The notes under the pieces were generated by a model. It saw nothing but the letters and a program-made list of their open reading frames with translations. It made no database searches and was not told the origin of the DNA. A program made the translations under genes and the position numbers. This document shows, piece after piece, positions 59,180 to 64,000 of a stretch of DNA of 64,000 nt; the stretch's first letter is position 1, and the number at the start of each line of letters is the position of its first letter. This DNA comes from Symbiodinium natans (Eukaryota > Sar > Dinophyceae > Suessiales > Symbiodiniaceae), in contig CAJNDS010002146.1 of the NCBI GenBank assembly GCA_905221605.1, positions 1,144,906-1,208,905 of the forward strand. Direction: 5' to 3'.

Positions 59180-59846
59180 GAGCTGCATTGTGGACTCTGC
59201 TTTTTTTGGGCCAGGTCGTCCCGAGACCTCTCTGGGCTCTCCAGGGATTTTTGGGCCAGGTCGTCCCGAGACCTCTCTGGGCTCTCCCAGGGATTTTTGG
59301 GCCAGGTCGTCCCGAGACCTTTCTGGGCTCTCCAGGGATTTTTGGGCCAGGTCGTCCCGAGACCTCTCTGGGCTCTCCAGGGATTTTTGGGCCAGGTCGT
59401 CCCGAGACCTCTCTGGGCTCTCCAGGGATTTTTGGGCCAGGTCGTTCCGAGACCTCTCTGGGCTCTCCAGGGATTTTTGGGCCAGGTCGTCCCGAGACCT
59501 CTCTGGGCTCTCCCAGGGATTTTTGGGCCAGGTCGTCCCGAGACCTCTCTGGGCTCTCCAGGGATTTTTGGGCCAGGTCGTCCCGAGACCTCTCTGGGCT
59601 CTCCAGGGATTTTTGGGCCAGGTCGTCCCGAGACCTCTCTGGGCTCTCAGAGATTTTTGGGCCAGGTCGTCCCGAGACCTCTCTGGGCTCTCCAGGGATG
59701 CCCAGAGAGGTCTCGGGACGACCTGGCCCAAAAATCCCTGGAGAGCCCAGAGAGGTCTCGGGACGACCTGGCCCAAAAATCCCTGGAGAGCCCAGAGAGG
59801 TCTCGGGACGACCTGGCCCAAAAAAAGCAGAGTCCACAATGCAGCT
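59180..59846. repeat. 45-bp minisatellite arranged as an inverted repeat
   Basis: Eleven direct copies of a 45-bp unit (CCAGGTCGTCCCGAGACCTC, TCTGGGCTCTCCAGGGATTT, TTGGG) begin at 59,211, 59,256, 59,302, 59,347, 59,392, 59,437, 59,482, 59,528, 59,573, 59,618 and 59,662. From 59,701 three copies follow in reverse complement. The outer flanks are also inverted: AGCTGCATTGTGGACTCTGC (59,181-59,200) and its complement (59,826-59,845). Because the period is divisible by three, long frames are open on both strands. They carry no signs of selection and are treated as artefacts. Confidence 0.92.
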
Positions 59847-60150
59847 GGGGACTTCTTGAGTGACGGCGGACGGCGGGAAGCAGAAGCCCAGAGTCTGTAC
59901 TACAGCTGAAGGCTGAGGGCGTTTTTCGGTGAGAAATGGTGAGAAGCAAAGGCTCAGAGTCCACACTGCAGCTGGGGCCTTTCTGGGGTGACGGCGTCAA
60001 GGCCCAGAGTCTGTACTACAGCTGAGGGTGTTTTGCGATGACGGCGGGAAGCAAAGGCGCAGAGTCTGCACTACAGCTGAGGGTGTTTTGCGGCGACGGC
60101 GGGAAGCAAAGGCCTCGAGTCAGTACTACAGCTGAGGGTGTTTTTCGCAA
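59847..60150. repeat. About 60-bp tandem repeat, CAGAGTCTGTACTACAGCTG type
   Basis: Five to six diverged units contain GGCGGGAAGCAAAGGC, CAGAGTCTGTACTACAGCTG and AGGGTGTTTTGCG. The arm ends of the adjacent inverted minisatellite (GCAGAGTCCACAATGCAGCT) belong to the same unit, so both arrays derive from one repeat family. Confidence 0.85.
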
Positions 60151-60800
60151 CCCTTGCGAAGCAATCGTGCATGTCGCAATGTTTCTTGCCTTGAGCAGAT
60201 GAGCATCAGAACACTTTTCAATTTTCTACTTAGGGTAATTGGGGATTAGGGTGTCCTTTCAATGCCGACTAGACAGTGATATATTTATAAGAGACCCCGT
60301 GCGCGTTTTTGTATCCCGGTGCCGCATGCCGGGGGGTGGCCCAGGGCCTGACCAGGCCGGGCTCACCCGTTTTTTAACAAAACGACATTTTATACGACTT
60401 ATCGGCATTGAGTTGACAGGACCAATTTTTTTTTCTATCTAGTTACAGTAGAGCCCCCCCTGCCCAGGCCGAACTAGGATGAATGGTATAAATGAATTTA
60501 CACGTGAGATGGCAAAACACAAGTACAACATGAATTCATGCTGGCCTGGGCTAGAGGGAACCCCAGGCCCAGGTGTGAGCCCCTATTGGGACCCGACACC
60601 CTTCCACGGGCCCCCCTTCTTCAAAACGATATATATATAAAACTTAACCGGGGGTTTGGGCTCGGGAAAATTATACAGGGGCAATATCTAGACCTAGAAG
60701 AATCAAAACATCGTGGGGCAAAAATGCACCCCACGGTATTGCAGGACTAATATGTGCCCTGCGGAGGGGCCGAAAAGGGCCCGTTTTTTATAGGTGCAAG
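60151..60800. other. Low-copy spacer, possible internal duplication
   Basis: AT-rich and C-rich segments. CAAAACGACATTTTATACGA at 60,378 and CAAAACGATATATATATAAA at 60,622, each preceded by a GGCCTG/CAGGCC-rich stretch, look like two diverged copies of one repeat. No gene is supported. Confidence 0.45.
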
Positions 60801-60802
60801 CA

Positions 60803-60875
60803 ACATGAGCATCAGCAACATGAGCATCAGCAACATGAGCATCAGCAACATGAGCATCAGCAACATGAGCACCAG
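60803..60875. repeat. 15-bp tandem repeat
   Basis: Five copies of AACATGAGCATCAGC, the last with an ACCAGC variant. Confidence 0.93.
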
Positions 60876-61830
60876 CGTCATCGGCATCCTCAGGACGGCA
60901 TAGTCATGGCCTGGAATTGTGGCGAAAAAGACAACTTGGAACGTGCCTGGACAAGAGCCAGGGAGAGCGAGCGAGATGGACGGGGGGGGACCCCCCCCAA
61001 TTAAACAGACCCTATAGGATTACGTCCGGATGGGTTGTGGACATGAAAAGTGCGACCAGGAGCCTATAGGCCCAGTACTCAAACCCATCCGTAAACCCGG
61101 CATGAACCCAGAGAAGGCCTCCTGGGGCATGAGCCGCTTCACGCGCACGCAGGCTCCTCCTCCACAAGGCGCACCTCGTAGGTCTCTGGCTGAAGCTTCA
61201 GGGATTTTGGTGAACAGAACCCCTACATCTTAGAAGGTTTGGGGTGTGGTCAGGGTTTCGTCAGGCGAGCCAAGGGTTACAGTCGAGTTCAGGCTTGTGG
61301 GCGATTGAAAAACTTGGGCCACCCTACCGGACCTAGTTTTGGAAGTTTTGCGCAATCAGGCACCTGGGCAGTGGACAGGGATGGGGGGGTGGGGGGGGGT
61401 TCTGGGCTATTCAGGGCCGTCCGACAGACCTACTGGATGGGAGCGTTAGCAGGGATGGCTGGGGGCCGCGGGGGTCCTGGTACAGCGTACTCTCCCCCCC
61501 GCTATCCTACTGCCGGGAAACCGTTCTATTATATTCCAGAACGACCTGACAGCCCTCCATCGCCCCAGTCTTCCCGCCTGCATCTGTGGCCATATTCTGG
61601 ATGCTGCCCACGCAGTGCCAGCGGAAGCTTGAGAGTAAGGACCCAAAACCCTAAACCCTAAACCCTAAACTTCCGCCTCTTGGGCTTGACCCAGGAGCTT
61701 CAGGTTTATAGTAGGGTTTGATCGAACGTTTTAGGCTTGAGGTTTTTTAATGTTTTGGGTGCTGAGTTCGGCCAAGAGCTCACATAACGTTTCCTGACCC
61801 TCGCTACTTGGCCTGTCGGCTCGCTAAACT
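60876..61830. other. Low-copy spacer
   Basis: Three to four CCCTAAA units at 61,645-61,671 and a poly-G tract at 61,383-61,400. The plus-strand frames at 61,030-61,233 and 61,239-61,661 lack domains and run into the telomeric units. They are not called as genes. Confidence 0.5.
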
Positions 61831-61831
61831 G

Positions 61832-63745
61832 TCATGTCAGCGGAAGCCGACACAACAGGTCGGCATGTCTGGCCTTGATCCTAAATGCTTGAGGCAGGTG
61901 CAGCTTGACTATGCCAGGACGGATCCGTGTTTGTGGGGCTGCTTGCCTACTTTCACGCATCTTTCTAGAGAATTCCAGAAACTGCAACTCCGCACCTGTG
62001 GAGGCAAAATACAATGCTTCATTACCCTGGTGTCGCTCGCTGCTATGAGGTAGAGTTCCAGGCCCGGCTTGCCAATACGGGCCGCATCAAGTGCCAAGGA
62101 AAGCCTTTGTTCAAATGTTCAAATGTGCCCAACAGAAAAATCAAGTGTACACGTACTATATTCCTTACCGGGATCCAAGTTCGAAAAAGAAGCGTTGCAG
62201 GCTTGCTCCATGTCAAGCGCAGCGTCGCCTGGTAGGCCGCCATTTCAGACGCTATCAACTTGTTTGCCTGGAGAGTCTTCTCCAGCGCACGTGCTGAAGC
62301 TGCCACAGTTGGCTGCTGGCCATTGGCGGCTGACCGCAACGCCCATTGCTTGACGTGCGGGTCCACCCGCCTTCGCTTGCATGCGCCGCCTGGGACGCTG
62401 GTCACCTCGGCCTCCGCCGACTTGTGCCACGTGAGATCGCCCCATCTCTCTGCTTCTTCTTCCACGGTATGTGACAAAGCGGTGACGATTTCCGAAAGCC
62501 AATGGCGAATGGCCGGGCATTCTACATGCTGGTACAACTGCCGCATCTGCTTCCACAGGCACAGCTGCGGGGGACCATCCGCGATGGCGTTGCTAGCAAG
62601 TCGTGCTGCCTCTTGGAAGCAAGGGCACTTCCCCTGCAGTTTGGGCTCCCTGGCACACTGGCCCATGCTACTGGCGTTTGGCTGGAGGGGCTGAAGATCC
62701 AATGCTGCAGGCAAGCATGCCTGGAAAAAATGCCCGGCAGCGCTGTCCGCGAGCAGGCGATTGTGCATGTTTTTTCCTGAATTTAACCGCAATAGGTTGG
62801 GAAGACACTTGAATGCTGCTGGTTAGAATATCCGAGATATGCTATTGTAAAAAGAAACATGTAACACTTGCATGGGAGGTCTCGGGAAGTCAAGGCAACT
62901 GAACTAAACCTCAGAAGAAAAAAACGGATGCACGAAAATGTCGGCAAGGATTCCAAACGCTTGGGCCAAGCTCCCGCCATGAAGGGACCCCGAACACTTC
63001 AATGGAAGGGTTGGGACTGCGCTCGCGAGAGCAACTAGTGCCTAAACGCAACTCTTGGCCCCAAGCGCTATAAACTCTGAGAAGTGATAACTTCGATTGA
63101 AGATCAACGCCGCAATCGGTGAACTTACGCGACCTTACCGAAAGGACTGGCAGGCCAAGTCGCGCTTCGAAGACCAAGCAAGAAGCAAACATACTAGTCC
63201 TGTTGTGGTGACCCAGTGCTCCTGCTCGGCATCTGACGTGTCTGCTGCTTGATTCCTCAGTGCTGCGCCTGATTGGTCCATGTGCTCATCGGGGTTCGCG
63301 AGAACAGACACTGAGTTTCTCCAAGATTGCCAATTTCTCACGAAGACACGCCAGGGCTGTTCTGCGCGCGGCCCAGTTTCAAGCCAGCCTAGGTTTCCCA
63401 CCAGTCGTCGCAACTCCCACCGAAGCTCACCGTCGGAGCCTTCACGGGTTGCAAGGATCCAGCTGCTACGGCTACTATGATCTCATCCCTAAAGGCCGAG
63501 GTAAACCTCACCTAGCAAACCTTGTCACATTGTGCTCATAGGGCCCTGCTTGTTTTTGAAGAGTTCCAACCTGCACTGCTCGGGAACGCCTTCCAGTGGC
63601 AGCTTTCCACATGTCCAGATGGCAGCATCGCTCTGAACCGCAACATCAAACCCAAGGAAAAATCAGCCATTGTGCGGGCCGCTGGGCGGCTGGGCTCTCG
63701 GTGACCAATGTGGTCTAATAAGAATACTGGATGGTGGACGGACAC
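61832..63745 (-). CDS. Exons of another unknown multi-exon gene
   Basis: The best exon-like segment is 62,770-62,220. It has NRLLADSAAGHFFQACLPAA, a cysteine-rich GQCAREPKLQGKCPCFQEA, QMRQLYQHVECPAIRHWLSE, a basic CKRRRVDPHVKQWALR (possible nuclear signal) and a helical ASARALEKTLQANKLIASEM. An upstream segment at about 63,413-63,200 reads RRLVGNLGWLETGPRAEQPW then RVFVRNWQSWRNSVSVLANP. A further possible one is at 63,700-63,540. Downstream, 62,014-61,835 is open but weak. All are on the minus strand, like the 27.9-49.6 kb genes. The gene appears incomplete within the window, and no family or function is recognised. Confidence 0.42.
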
Positions 63746-64000
63746 TGTGTTTCTACGATACTATAGTGTATATAACATTATGACTATACTAACTACATGG
63801 TTATACGTGGTATAACAGAGCAAAGGATGGCCTTGCAAGATCACACAACAATGTATAACTTGTGTAACATACGATGCTATATTCTGGGCCTGTGCGCAGC
63901 CAGCAACGGCAAGGTTGACCAAGGGGACCTTTCCGAAGGGGACCTGTTGGCCGACTCCGACTAAACCCTAAACCCTAAGCCCTGTCTGGAAGGGTTGGAG
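63746..64000. other. Spacer at window end
   Basis: AT-rich sequence with TATAAC words, then low-copy DNA and two to three CCCTAAA units (63,963-63,983). Confidence 0.5.

Noticed and set aside
59067-59966. Long open frames on both strands across the 45-bp minisatellite
   Set aside because: They exist because the period is a multiple of three. The translations are repeats of each other on both strands with no independent coding signal.
63890-63964. Plus-strand acidic peptide resembling an EF-hand tail
   Set aside because: About 20 codons only, no start or splice context, and no full calcium-binding loop.

Overview
This is eukaryotic nuclear DNA, most likely from a dinoflagellate of the Symbiodiniaceae type. 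The evidence is abundant TTTAGGG telomere-type repeats, long gene-free stretches, small-exon genes that all lie on one strand, GC-rich exons, and a DNA cytosine methyltransferase of the kind common in dinoflagellates. There are no bacterial operons, CRISPR arrays, IS elements or recognisable tRNA/rRNA genes. The species is an inference; a chromerid alga with the same telomere repeat is the main alternative.

Layout. (1) About 1-27,500 is essentially gene-free. Dozens of interstitial telomeric blocks lie in both orientations (TTTAGGG and variants), separated by low-copy sequence, microsatellites, CTG-rich islets and several families of short (100-210 bp) inverted-repeat elements. Two of these elements are interrupted, and two are cut off, by telomeric blocks. 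(2) 27.9-34 kb, minus strand: a multi-exon gene for a large protein of unknown function. (3) 34.5-35.7 kb: a tandem array of a 21-bp self-complementary telomere-derived unit. (4) 35.9-37.8 kb, minus: a split gene for a DNA (cytosine-5) methyltransferase with motifs I, II, III, IV, VI, VIII and IX/X visible. (5) 38.5-46.2 kb, minus: a long multi-exon gene with a possible SET-like region. It is interrupted in the assembly by a 100-N gap flanked by a 1,755-bp direct duplication that is probably a scaffolding artefact. (6) 46.2-46.8 kb: palindromic and direct repeats. (7) 47.4-49.6 kb, minus: exons of another unknown gene encoding basic and coiled-coil segments. (8) 49.7-54.3 kb: a higher-order satellite, about 170-bp monomers arranged as a 519-bp trimer with deleted variants. 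(9) 54.6-61.7 kb: more telomeric blocks, plus a 45-bp minisatellite built as an inverted repeat. (10) 61.8-63.7 kb, minus: exons of a further unknown gene.

All convincing coding exons between 27.9 and 63.7 kb are on the minus strand, as expected for dinoflagellate unidirectional gene blocks. Exon limits are estimated from reading-frame quality and possible GT-AG sites, without transcripts. The closeness of a DNA methyltransferase and a possible SET-like gene is suggestive, but nothing in the sequence proves a shared function.
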